From contig NZ_CP040709.1 of NCBI RefSeq assembly GCF_005952805.1, forward strand, positions 1,302,001 through 1,366,000: DNA of 64,000 bases, read 5' to 3'. A program made the translations under genes and the position numbers. The notes beneath the pieces were generated by a model. That model was not told where the DNA came from. It saw only the letters and a list, made by a program, of their open reading frames with translations, and did no database searches. Of this stretch, positions 36,292 through 44,777 are shown piece after piece (position 1 is the stretch's first letter; each line of letters starts with the position of its first letter). The DNA is from Inhella inkyongensis. GTDB taxonomy: Bacteria > Pseudomonadota > Gammaproteobacteria > Burkholderiales > Burkholderiaceae_C.

Positions 36292-37983
36292 ATGAGCAAA
36301 CCGATTCAATTTCGGTGTGACGTGGCGTTGCCGCGCTCAACGGGCACATCGTGCCTCCATCGCGCTAAGCCTCGGTTAAGCATGGTGCTTGCTGCTAGTT
36401 TGCTTTGGGGCTGCGGCGGAGGAGGCGGTGGTGGTGGCTCGACATCCGAACCGCAACCAAATGGCAACTGGCTGAGCCTTACGCCCTCGCCCTTGGAGGT
36501 CACGAACTACGAAGGCGAAACCCGGTTCATCTCCATCACGGCGACGGCATCAAGGGTTGTCGAAGGTAATTTCAACATCGGCATCATTGATAGCAAGGGC
36601 ATCACCACTGGAACCGTGGACCTGATGTCCACCAGCCAGATGAGCTATGTCGCCAAGATGCAGCTTGCCCCTTCGTTGGCGGTTGGTACTCATGAAGGCA
36701 GCCTGGAGGTGCGAGTCTGTCGGGATAGTCCCCTGACCTGCGCCCAGCCGATTTCGGGCTCTCCCTGGCAAGTTCCCTATAAGGTCTCTATCCGGAGTGC
36801 GACTAACCTGACGCCCCTCGTACCGCTGCCCGGTGCCTTGGAATGGTCGACGAGTCGAGGGAATTCGGCGCGCACTGCTGTTGTCGACGCTGACGTGTCT
36901 GCGGCTAATTTCAATCGCCGCTGGGCTCTACGTTCCGGCCTCTCCGGCGCGCTCTCTCATTCGGGCCGATTGTTCGGCTGGAACAACTCTGGCATTGCCG
37001 CCTACGCGGAGCATGACGGCAGCAAGATCTGGGGGCGCGGTGATGGGGGCTCGTCGGAGCGCGATTGGCATAGCGGTCTGACGGTCAGTAATGGTCGATT
37101 GTGGGTCATTGCCGAAGACTATGACTGGACGATCAGTCAACTGGGCTCAAATCTGCTTGCATATGACAGCAAGTTGGGAACTCTGCTCTCCACGACAAGG
37201 CTTGAGCCGTCGCCGCAAAAAATCGACTTCGAAATTCCCCGCGTGCCCTCCGCAGTGATCGACCAGGGCGCCGTATTTAGCGGCACGATAAGTGGCACCG
37301 TTCGCCGACATGCGGAGGCGGATGGCAAGCTTAGTTGGAGCGCGATGCCGTCGAGCGAACCGCTCTCTCCGATGCAGCGCGGACTGCCTGTCTCGGTGGC
37401 CCACGGACGCTTGGTCGGGTTCGACGGTAGGCGGCTAATTGCGATGGATCCGGCGACCGGTGCCACCCTATTTAGCATCAAGGCCGAGGGCGGCACCGCC
37501 AACTATCAGGGTGCTGCACCCGTGCTTGCCAGTGCAGATCGCGCGTACGTGACTTCGTACTTTAGTCACACGGCCCCGAATCCTGTAAGTGCCGGCGGCC
37601 GGTTAACCGCCTTTGACCTGTCCACGCGCACTCAACGCTGGACTCGGGGCGAAATGATTTCATCGAGTGCAGTTGAAAAGGACCGTACCGTTTATGTTGT
37701 CGATAGCGGCAACTCCTTGTTGGCTCTGGACAGCGCCACCGGCGCTGAGCAGTGGCGTTGGGGGCCAGCTCAGGCCCGCGATGCCTTCCCTGGCAAGGAA
37801 TACCCTCTGCTGATCGTCGGCAAGTACGTTTTCATTTCTATGGGTGATGCCACCTACGCTGTGGACAGCGTTTCGCGAAAGACCGCTTGGGAGTATCCGA
37901 TGGGCGGATCGCTAGCGGTGACTGCGAATGGGACGTTGGTGATCTCGGGTATTCACGGTGTGGTGGCTGTGAACTTGCGGTGA
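36292..37983 (+). CDS. PQQ-like beta-propeller lipoprotein
   Basis: 563-residue predicted lipoprotein with a long N-region and lipobox SLLWGC (Cys41), then a run of eight glycines. Residues about 60-180 form an Ig-like or cadherin-like beta domain (LSLTPSPLEVTNYEGETRFISITATAS). Residues about 190-563 contain repeated propeller blades of the PQQ/WD40-like type, for example LIAMDPATGATLFSIKAEGG, LTAFDLSTRTQRWTRG and LLALDSATGAEQWRWG. It resembles BamB-like propellers but is longer and probably serves as a surface-exposed binding or scaffold protein. Base composition is lower in GC than flanking genes, suggesting transfer. A strong GGAGGAA site precedes ATG 36292. Confidence 0.78.
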   Translation: MSKPIQFRCDVALPRSTGTSCLHRAKPRLSMVLAASLLWGCGGGGGGGGSTSEPQPNGNWLSLTPSPLEVTNYEGETRFISITATASRVVEGNFNIGIIDSKGITTGTVDLMSTSQMSYVAKMQLAPSLAVGTHEGSLEVRVCRDSPLTCAQPISGSPWQVPYKVSIRSATNLTPLVPLPGALEWSTSRGNSARTAVVDADVSAANFNRRWALRSGLSGALSHSGRLFGWNNSGIAAYAEHDGSKIWGRGDGGSSERDWHSGLTVSNGRLWVIAEDYDWTISQLGSNLLAYDSKLGTLLSTTRLEPSPQKIDFEIPRVPSAVIDQGAVFSGTISGTVRRHAEADGKLSWSAMPSSEPLSPMQRGLPVSVAHGRLVGFDGRRLIAMDPATGATLFSIKAEGGTANYQGAAPVLASADRAYVTSYFSHTAPNPVSAGGRLTAFDLSTRTQRWTRGEMISSSAVEKDRTVYVVDSGNSLLALDSATGAEQWRWGPAQARDAFPGKEYPLLIVGKYVFISMGDATYAVDSVSRKTAWEYPMGGSLAVTANGTLVISGIHGVVAVNLR

Positions 37984-38085
37984 AGGCGGGTTGTTGGGAG
38001 GGCATTGCCGGGCTAGCGAAAGCCATTTCAGGCTCAAGTCTCCGCCCGACTTTTGCTCACTCGGACCCCGCCCGAGTCTGACACC

Positions 38086-38541
38086 GTGCACCCGCCCCCC
38101 TTCAAGATCCCCGAGTCGGTGCTGGTGGTGATCCACACCCCGGCCCGCGAGGTCTTGCTGATCGAGCGTGCCGATGCGCCGGGTTATTGGCAGTCGGTCA
38201 CCGGCGCCAAAGATCGCCTGGATGAAAGCTGGGAGTCCACCGCGCGGCGCGAGGTGGCGGAAGAGACCGGCATCGAAGGCGGCGAGTTGACCGATTGGGG
38301 CCTGGAGAACGTCTACGAGATTTATCCGCGCTGGCGCCACCGCTACGCCCCCGGCGTGACGCACAACCGCGAGCATGTGCTGGGCCTGTGCGTGCCGGCC
38401 GGCACACCGGTGCGCTTGAATCCGCGCGAGCACCTGCGCTGGCAGTGGCTGCCCTGGGATCAGGCCGCGGACGCCTGCTTCTCGCCCTCGAACGCTGAGG
38501 CCGTTCTGATGTTGCCGCGCTTTATGCCGCGCTTCTCCTGA
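38086..38541 (+). CDS. nudB: Dihydroneopterin triphosphate diphosphatase (Nudix)
   Basis: 151-residue Nudix hydrolase of the NudB type, acting in folate synthesis by removing pyrophosphate from dihydroneopterin triphosphate. It starts near IPESVLVVIHTPAREVLLIER and YWQSVTGAKD, then the Nudix box RREVAEETGI; the spacing before the first glutamate is one residue longer than the textbook box. The end has HLRWQWLPWDQAADACFSPSN, typical of the family. GTG 38086 is preferred; TTG 38053 is possible. In relatives nudB follows aspS closely, so the two lipoprotein genes before it look inserted. Confidence 0.88.
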   Translation: MHPPPFKIPESVLVVIHTPAREVLLIERADAPGYWQSVTGAKDRLDESWESTARREVAEETGIEGGELTDWGLENVYEIYPRWRHRYAPGVTHNREHVLGLCVPAGTPVRLNPREHLRWQWLPWDQAADACFSPSNAEAVLMLPRFMPRFS

Positions 38542-38563
38542 GGGAGTCTTGTGCGGACTGCGC

Positions 38564-38569
38564 CATGAT
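38564..38569 (+). promoter_or_regulatory. Possible -10 element of the hybrid kinase gene
   Basis: CATGAT followed by GGCGCC and then GTG 38576. The spacing between hexamer and start codon is 6 bases, the same as at ubiJ and the M23-like gene, which would give a leaderless transcript. Confidence 0.35.
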
Positions 38570-38575
38570 GGCGCC

Positions 38576-41500
38576 GTGCACTTCCCCCATTTCTCGCTCG
38601 CCCGTCAGCCCGGTGCCTTGCGCCGCCGGCTGATCCAGGCCTGGGCCATCGCGCTGGCGGGCAGTTTGTTGTCGCTGGCCGCTGCTTTGTTCCTGTGGCG
38701 AGGCAGTCATCAACAAGCCCAGAGCGAGCTGGAACAGCTGGGCGCGCGCTTGGCGCTCTCGCTGCAGCAGTCCCTGGAGGCGCCGACCGAAGGCCTGCGG
38801 GGTCTGCGCGGCATGTTCCAGGCCACCCAGCGCCTGGATGCCGCAGCGTTGAGCGCCTATGTGCGCTCGCGCGAATTGCTGTTACGCCACCCTGAGCTGC
38901 TTTCCTTTGGGTTGATGCAGCGCCGGCCCGATGGCCACTATGTTCGCCTGGCGCAGGAGCCCTTTACGACCGGCGCCGAGCCGGATGCCAGCGTGCAGTT
39001 GACGCTGGAGGCTGCCGCCACGCAGGGCGAAGCGCGTCTCTCGGGTCTGGGCCATGTCGCCACCCCGGTGATCCTGGCCCTGCCGCTCTATCGTCCGGGT
39101 GCCAGCCTGCAGACGCCCCAGCAGCGCATCGATGCCCTGCAGGCGGTGATCGTGGCCACGCTGCGGGTTCAGCCCTTGCTGCGCCAGTTGGAACTGCTGG
39201 GCGATGAGCGCGTACGCGTGCGTCTGAGCGAGCCCGCGCAGCCCGGTGTGGTGCTGTTGTCCGAAGGCGAAGCGTTGGCACCGGCACTGGCGCGCTATCA
39301 ACGCATCCAAGGCCTAGAGGTGCTGGGGCGCGGCTTGTTGCTGCAGCTGGATAGCCGGCCCGCGCTGGAACAAAAGTACCCCCTTTGGCCGGCTCTGCTG
39401 GTGGGCGGCGCCGGGATGTTGCTGAGTGCCCTGTTCGGACTGCTGTTGGTGGCCCAGCTTCGCGCCCGGGCGGCGTCCGATGCGCGTGCCGATCAACTGG
39501 CGCATGAGTTGGAGCCCCTGGCCCTGCTGGCCGCCGAGGGGCCGGATGCCGTGCTGCTTTGCGACGCCGAGGGCCGCATCCTGTGGGCCAACGCGGCGCT
39601 GCATGGCCTGCTGGGTCACGGCCCGGCGCAGGCCATCGGCCATCGCTGGGACAGCCTGCTGGGCCTGACCTTCTATTCCGGTGAGCAGGCCGTGCTGCAG
39701 GCCGATGGCAGCCGCCGTTGGATGGCTGTGCATGCGCTGAGCCATGGTGAAGGCCGCGACGGGGGTCTGCTGATCAGCCTGAACGACCGCAGCGCCTGGC
39801 ATCAGTTGGCGCAACAGCAGCAGGCGCAAGCGGCCGGTTTGGCCGCAGCGGGCGTGAGCCTGTGGCGCTGGCGCTTGGATGCGGGGCACATCGAGCGTGA
39901 TGAGGTCTGGGCTCAGCTCCTGGGCAGCAGCCTGCAGGGACTGGGCGAGTTGGCAAGCCTGCCGGAGTCCTCGCTGACCCATCCCGAGGACGAGGCCGCC
40001 TTGCGCGCCGCCGTGCAGGCCCTGTGCGAAGGACAGGCGGAGCAACTGTTGTTGCCCTTGCGCATGCGCCACACCCAGGGCCATTGGGTGACCCTGCTTT
40101 GCAGTGGCCGTGTGCAGAGCTTTGATGCCGACGGCCGCCCCTGCGTGCTGCATGGCGCCCTGGTGCCCTTGATGCCGGCCGACGCGTCCGCTGGCGCCGA
40201 GGCATTCGGACAGGCGGCGTTGGAACGCCTGGAGCGCATCGGCGGCGTGGGCGGCTGGCGTTTGGAGTTGATGGATGAGCGCATGCACTGGGGCCCCGAG
40301 GTCTGCCGCCTGCATGGCTTGCCGGGCTCGACCACGGGCCATGCGCTGGACCTGGAGGAGGCCCTGGGCTACTTCCCGCCCGACGCCCAACTGACCCTGC
40401 ACGACGCCCTGAACCAGGCGCGCCAGCGCGGCAATGGGTTTGCGCTGGAGTTGCCCCTGATCACGCAGACCGATCAGCCGATCTGGGTGCGCATCGCTGC
40501 CGAGGTTGAGAGCCAGGGCGGCCGGCCGTTGCGTCTGCACGGGGTGATGCAGGACATCACGGCGCGGCGCGCGGCTGAAGCGCAGGGACAGCAGAACGCC
40601 AAGCTGTTGCGCGCTGCCATCGACGCCTTTGACCAGCCCTTTGCACTCTATGACGGCGATGACCGACTGGTGTTCTTCAACGAGCATTACCGCCAGCTCT
40701 ACCCGCAGGGTCAGGAGCTGATCGAGCCCGGCCTGCCCTTTGCCAGCCTGCTGCAGGAACTGGTGGAGCGAGGTGTCTTCCCCGAAGCCAGCGGGCGCGA
40801 GGAGGGCTGGATCGCCGCGCGCGTGCAGGCGCGGCGCATCGGGCCGGTGAATGCCGAGCTGCATCTGGCCGACGGGCGGGTGCTGCGGGCCATCGACCGC
40901 CCGATGGGCGATGGCCATGTGGTGAGCGTGCGCCTGGACATCACCGAGCTGGTGCGCGCGCGCCAGCAGGCTCAGGGCCTGGCCGCCGCCAAGAGCCAGT
41001 TCCTGGCCATGATGAGTCACGAGATTCGCACCCCGCTCAACGCGGTGATGGGCATGCTCAGCCTGCTGGGCCGCAGCCCTCTGGACGCCCGCCAGAGTGG
41101 TCATTTGCGCACCGCCCAGGGGGCGGCTCGCAGCCTTCTTCGCATCCTCAACGACACCTTGGACTTCTCCAAGATCGAAGCCGGCAAGATGACGCTGGAC
41201 CCGCAGCCCTTCGCGCTCGAGCCCTTCTGGACCGAGCTGGCCACGGTGCTGACGGCCGTGCTGGCGGACAAACCCCTGCGCCTGCGTTTTGATCTGGACC
41301 CGGGTCTGCCGCCAGCCTGGCGAGCCGATGCACTGCGGCTGCAACAGGTGCTGATCAATCTGGGCGGCAACGCCATCAAGTTCACGCAGGCCGGCGAGGT
41401 CTGCCTGAGCGTGCGCCGTCTGGGGGAGGGTGGGGGCCTGCAGCGCATTGAATTCGCTGTGAGCGACAGCGGCATCGGCATCGCCCCCGAGCAGCAGGAG

Positions 41501-43078
41501 CGCATCTTTGCCGGCTTCCAGCAAGCCGAGGCCTCGACCACCCGGCGCTTTGGCGGCACCGGTCTGGGCCTGGCCATCAGCCAGCACCTGGTGGCCCTGA
41601 TGGGCGCGCGCCTGCAGTTGCAGAGCCGGCCGGGCCAGGGCAGTCGGTTCTCCTTCGAGCTCTCGCTGCCCGCGTTGAGCCTGCAAGCCCCCTTGCAGCC
41701 CCTGCCTGAACTGCCGCCGCTGCGCCTGGTGGCGCGCTCATTCGAGGAGTGGGCGCGGGCCGAGCTGGTAGCCGCCGTCGCTGCGCTGCCCGGGCTGGCC
41801 CCCCCGCACTTCCTCGCAGTGGACGAGAAGCTGCCCGAGCCGCAAGAACACGAGCCGCCCTGGATCGCCATCCAGGCGCCAGACCAAGTGCAAATCGCGA
41901 TGGGGGAGGGCGAAGCGCCGCTGGCGGCCCTGGGTCTGCTGTTCGGTCGCCCCGATGCGGCGGTGCAGTCGGCGCTGGAGCAGGCCGATCACCCCGCTGC
42001 CCACTGGGCTTGGCTGCATCCGCCCCTTACGGCAGGGGCCCTGCGTGCCGCGTTGCTGGCGCTGGTGCAAGGCTCAGTGGCGTCCACGGCCCGCTTGCAA
42101 GGGCTGCGCCTGCTGGTGGCCGAGGACAACCCGACCCTGCAAGACTTGATGCGCGAGCTCCTGGGTCAGGAAGGGGCCGCGTTGCAGGTGGTGGGCGATG
42201 GCGAGGCCGCCTTGGAGGCGCTGGCGGCACAACCCTTTGACGCGGTGCTGATGGACCTCCAGATGCCGCGCCTGGATGGCATGGAGGCCACCCGGCGCCT
42301 GCGTGCCCAGCCGGCGTGGGCGCAGTTGCCTGTGCTGGCCCTGAGTGCCAATGCCAGCGCGGCCGATGCCCGTGCTTGTTTGCAGGCGGGCTTCAGCGCG
42401 CACCTGGGCAAGCCCATCGACTTTGACCTGCTGGTGCAGACCCTGCTGCGCCTGTGTGGACGGGCGGCGGTACCGCAGCCTGCCCGCACCGGGGCTCTGG
42501 AGTTTCACGCCCAGCCTCAAACCCAGGCCGCCCTGGCCCAGGCCGCCGACCGGGCCGAGGTGCGCCTTGACGCTGCCCTGGCGCGGATGGGGGGGCGGGT
42601 GGCGCCCTATGTGCGCGGCCTGGCCGCCCTGGTGAGTGAGCTGCGGCAGCCGCTGCAAGGCCTGGATGCCGCCGCGCTGCGGGTGCGCCTGCACACCCTG
42701 CGCGGCAATGCCGCCACCCTGGGCGCGCAGGGCCTGGCCCGTGCGCTCGGCGACGGGCAGTCGGCGTCGGCCGCCCAGGCGGCGATCGACGCTGCGCTCC
42801 CCGCCCTGGGCGCCCTGGTGCAGGCCCTGGAGACGAGCCTGGCGCCGCAGCCGGAAAGCCCGCCCGCGGCAGAGGCCGTGGATCACCCCAACGTCGCCCT
42901 GCGCCGCTTGCTGGCCTTGCTGGAGAGCGCGGACCTGGCGGCCCTGGATGAACTGGGCGCCTTGCGCAGCCAGCTGGGCCGCGAGCGCTGGAAGGGGCTG
43001 GACGAGGCGATGGAGGAGCTGGACTTTTCCGGTGCCGCCGAGATGGTGCGAGACTGGCTGCAAGAAGGCCCGCCATGA
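38576..43078 (+). CDS. CHASE/PAS hybrid sensor histidine kinase with receiver and Hpt domains
   Basis: 1500-residue inner-membrane sensor. TM1 (about 19-41) and TM2 (about 270-295) flank a periplasmic CHASE-like domain (LRGLRGMFQATQRLD, LRHPELLSFGLMQR). PAS-type sensor modules span roughly 310-790. HisKA follows (FLAMMSHEIRTPLNAVMG, His815), then a HATPase domain with NAIKFT, DSGIGIAPEQQERIF and GGTGLGLAIS. The receiver has LLVAEDNP and phospho-acceptor Asp1227 in LMDLQMP; the Hpt domain has His1373 in LHTLRGNAATLG. A full phosphorelay is thus encoded. The start is uncertain: GTG 38576 or TTG 38549, the latter with AGGGAG too close. ATGA overlap links it to the downstream diguanylate cyclase, the probable output. 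Confidence 0.9.
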   Translation: MHFPHFSLARQPGALRRRLIQAWAIALAGSLLSLAAALFLWRGSHQQAQSELEQLGARLALSLQQSLEAPTEGLRGLRGMFQATQRLDAAALSAYVRSRELLLRHPELLSFGLMQRRPDGHYVRLAQEPFTTGAEPDASVQLTLEAAATQGEARLSGLGHVATPVILALPLYRPGASLQTPQQRIDALQAVIVATLRVQPLLRQLELLGDERVRVRLSEPAQPGVVLLSEGEALAPALARYQRIQGLEVLGRGLLLQLDSRPALEQKYPLWPALLVGGAGMLLSALFGLLLVAQLRARAASDARADQLAHELEPLALLAAEGPDAVLLCDAEGRILWANAALHGLLGHGPAQAIGHRWDSLLGLTFYSGEQAVLQADGSRRWMAVHALSHGEGRDGGLLISLNDRSAWHQLAQQQQAQAAGLAAAGVSLWRWRLDAGHIERDEVWAQLLGSSLQGLGELASLPESSLTHPEDEAALRAAVQALCEGQAEQLLLPLRMRHTQGHWVTLLCSGRVQSFDADGRPCVLHGALVPLMPADASAGAEAFGQAALERLERIGGVGGWRLELMDERMHWGPEVCRLHGLPGSTTGHALDLEEALGYFPPDAQLTLHDALNQARQRGNGFALELPLITQTDQPIWVRIAAEVESQGGRPLRLHGVMQDITARRAAEAQGQQNAKLLRAAIDAFDQPFALYDGDDRLVFFNEHYRQLYPQGQELIEPGLPFASLLQELVERGVFPEASGREEGWIAARVQARRIGPVNAELHLADGRVLRAIDRPMGDGHVVSVRLDITELVRARQQAQGLAAAKSQFLAMMSHEIRTPLNAVMGMLSLLGRSPLDARQSGHLRTAQGAARSLLRILNDTLDFSKIEAGKMTLDPQPFALEPFWTELATVLTAVLADKPLRLRFDLDPGLPPAWRADALRLQQVLINLGGNAIKFTQAGEVCLSVRRLGEGGGLQRIEFAVSDSGIGIAPEQQERIFAGFQQAEASTTRRFGGTGLGLAISQHLVALMGARLQLQSRPGQGSRFSFELSLPALSLQAPLQPLPELPPLRLVARSFEEWARAELVAAVAALPGLAPPHFLAVDEKLPEPQEHEPPWIAIQAPDQVQIAMGEGEAPLAALGLLFGRPDAAVQSALEQADHPAAHWAWLHPPLTAGALRAALLALVQGSVASTARLQGLRLLVAEDNPTLQDLMRELLGQEGAALQVVGDGEAALEALAAQPFDAVLMDLQMPRLDGMEATRRLRAQPAWAQLPVLALSANASAADARACLQAGFSAHLGKPIDFDLLVQTLLRLCGRAAVPQPARTGALEFHAQPQTQAALAQAADRAEVRLDAALARMGGRVAPYVRGLAALVSELRQPLQGLDAAALRVRLHTLRGNAATLGAQGLARALGDGQSASAAQAAIDAALPALGALVQALETSLAPQPESPPAAEAVDHPNVALRRLLALLESADLAALDELGALRSQLGRERWKGLDEAMEELDFSGAAEMVRDWLQEGPP

Positions 43079-44007
43079 ACATTGACTCCTCGCACGCCCC
43101 CCCGCGCCTGCTCATCGTGGATGACCAGCCGGTCAATGTGCAGGCGCTCTACCGCAGCTTCGCGCCCGACCACCAGGTCTTTGCCGCCACCCGGGGCGAA
43201 CAGGCCCTGCAATTGGCGGTTCAGCAGCGCCCCGATCTGATCCTGTTGGATCTGGAATTGCCCGATCTGCACGGCCTCCAGGTCTGCGCGCGGCTCAAGG
43301 CCCAGGAGCTGACCCGCGACATTCCCATCATCATCGTGACCGCCCATGGCGACGACGCCATCGAGACCCAGGGCCTGGAGGCCGGCGCGGTGGACTTCAT
43401 CCACAAGCCCATCAACCCGGCCGTGGTGCGGGCGCGCGTCAAGACGCATCTGACGCTCAAGCGCCAGTCCGACCTGCTGCGCCAGCTGGCCTTTGTGGAT
43501 GGGCTCACGGGATTGCACAACCGCCGCGCGCTGGACGAGCGCCTGGACGCCGAGATGCGCCACGCCGCGCGCAACGACAAACCGCTGTCGGTCTTGTTGC
43601 TCGATGTGGACTTCTTCAAGCGCTACAACGACCACCACGGCCATCAGGCCGGCGACGAGGCCCTGCGCCGCGTGGCGGCTGCCCTGCGGGGCAGCATGCT
43701 GCGCCCGGCCGATCTGGCGGCGCGCTACGGCGGCGAGGAATTCGCCTGCCTGCTGCCCGAGACCGAGCTGGACGGCGCCCTGCTGGTGGCCGAGCGCCTG
43801 CGCGCGGCCGTGGAAGCGCTGCAGTTGCCGCATGGCAAGTCCGATGCGGCCGAGTGCGTCACCGTCAGCATCGGTGTGGCGGGCAAGCCCGGGCGCCCGG
43901 GCGGCGAGCCCGGTCATGCCTGGCGCGCCGCCGATCTGGCGCTCTACGAGGCCAAGCGCCAGGGGCGCAACCGCGTGTGTGGCCGACCCATTCCTAGCCA
44001 AGCATGA
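43075..44007 (+). CDS. Response regulator with GGDEF diguanylate cyclase domain
   Basis: 310-residue PleD/WspR-like regulator. The receiver domain (about 10-125) has acidic pair Asp16/Asp17, phospho-acceptor Asp59 in LLDLELP, the T in VTAH and lysine in HKPI. The GGDEF domain (about 140-305) has active-site GGEEF at 219-223. Five residues upstream lies an intact inhibitory site RPAD (210-213), so product feedback by c-di-GMP is expected. ATG 43075 overlaps the kinase gene by 4 bases, so it is the likely phosphorelay output of that kinase. The stop overlaps the next start by 4 bases. Confidence 0.95.
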   Translation: MNIDSSHAPPRLLIVDDQPVNVQALYRSFAPDHQVFAATRGEQALQLAVQQRPDLILLDLELPDLHGLQVCARLKAQELTRDIPIIIVTAHGDDAIETQGLEAGAVDFIHKPINPAVVRARVKTHLTLKRQSDLLRQLAFVDGLTGLHNRRALDERLDAEMRHAARNDKPLSVLLLDVDFFKRYNDHHGHQAGDEALRRVAAALRGSMLRPADLAARYGGEEFACLLPETELDGALLVAERLRAAVEALQLPHGKSDAAECVTVSIGVAGKPGRPGGEPGHAWRAADLALYEAKRQGRNRVCGRPIPSQA

Positions 44008-44777
44008 GCAGCCCCCGCCGCCTGCGCCTGGCCACCTACAACATCGCCAAGGGCGTGCGCGGCCTGGGGCCGGCGCGCCGGCTGGAGATCCACACCCTGC
44101 GCCATGGGGTGCGCGAGCTGGATGCCGACCTCGTCTGCCTCCAAGAGGTGCGCGCCTTTCATGAGCGCGACGCCCGCCGCTTCGCCCGCCACGGCTGGCC
44201 CGAGCAGCCTCAGGCCCACTATCTGGCCCCCGAGGGCTTCGAGGTGGCCTACCGCAGCAACGCCTTCACCGACGGTGGCGAGCATGGCAATGCGCTGCTC
44301 TCGCGTTGGCCCATCGAGCATGTGGGGCATCACGATGTGTCCGACCACCGGCTGGAGCAGCGGGGCTTGCTGCATGTGCGGGTGGATTGGCAGGGCAGCC
44401 CGCTGCATGTGGTGGTGATGCATCTGGGCCTGTTTGCCGGCAGCCGCCTGCGCCAGGTGCACCGGCTGGGCGACTACCTGAGCCGTGAGGTGCCGGCCGA
44501 CGCACCCCTGCTGGTGGCCGGCGACTTCAACGACTGGAACGAAAAGCTCGACCCGGCGCTGGATCGCATCGGCCTGAGCCGCGCAGCAGCCGAGCAGCGC
44601 CCGCGAACCTTCCCCGCCCGCGCCCCACTGTTTGCGCTGGACCGCGTCTATCTGCGCGGCCTGCGCTGCAGCGCCTTGCAAGTGCCCGTCGGCTTGCCCT
44701 GGGTGCGCATGAGCGATCACTTGCCGCTGGTGGCGGAGTTGGAGGCGGACACCCACCCCCTAGACCCGCATGCGTGA
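44004..44777 (+). CDS. Endonuclease/exonuclease/phosphatase family protein
   Basis: 257-residue EEP-fold hydrolase. Catalytic motifs are ATYNIAKGVRG, DADLVCLQEV (metal-binding Glu), HVVVMHLGL, VAGDFNDWN (Asp/Asn pair) and the terminal SDHLPLVAEL with Asp-His. It is paired with clsB, with an 8-base overlap, an arrangement common in proteobacteria (YbhP/ClsB type), which suggests a role in phospholipid metabolism rather than DNA repair. It also overlaps the upstream diguanylate cyclase gene by 4 bases. Confidence 0.9.
   Translation: MSSPRRLRLATYNIAKGVRGLGPARRLEIHTLRHGVRELDADLVCLQEVRAFHERDARRFARHGWPEQPQAHYLAPEGFEVAYRSNAFTDGGEHGNALLSRWPIEHVGHHDVSDHRLEQRGLLHVRVDWQGSPLHVVVMHLGLFAGSRLRQVHRLGDYLSREVPADAPLLVAGDFNDWNEKLDPALDRIGLSRAAAEQRPRTFPARAPLFALDRVYLRGLRCSALQVPVGLPWVRMSDHLPLVAELEADTHPLDPHA

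Noticed and set aside
39314..41686. 790-codon open frame antisense to the hybrid kinase
   Set aside because: A Gln/Ala-rich shadow; the kinase frame contains all expected histidine kinase motifs.
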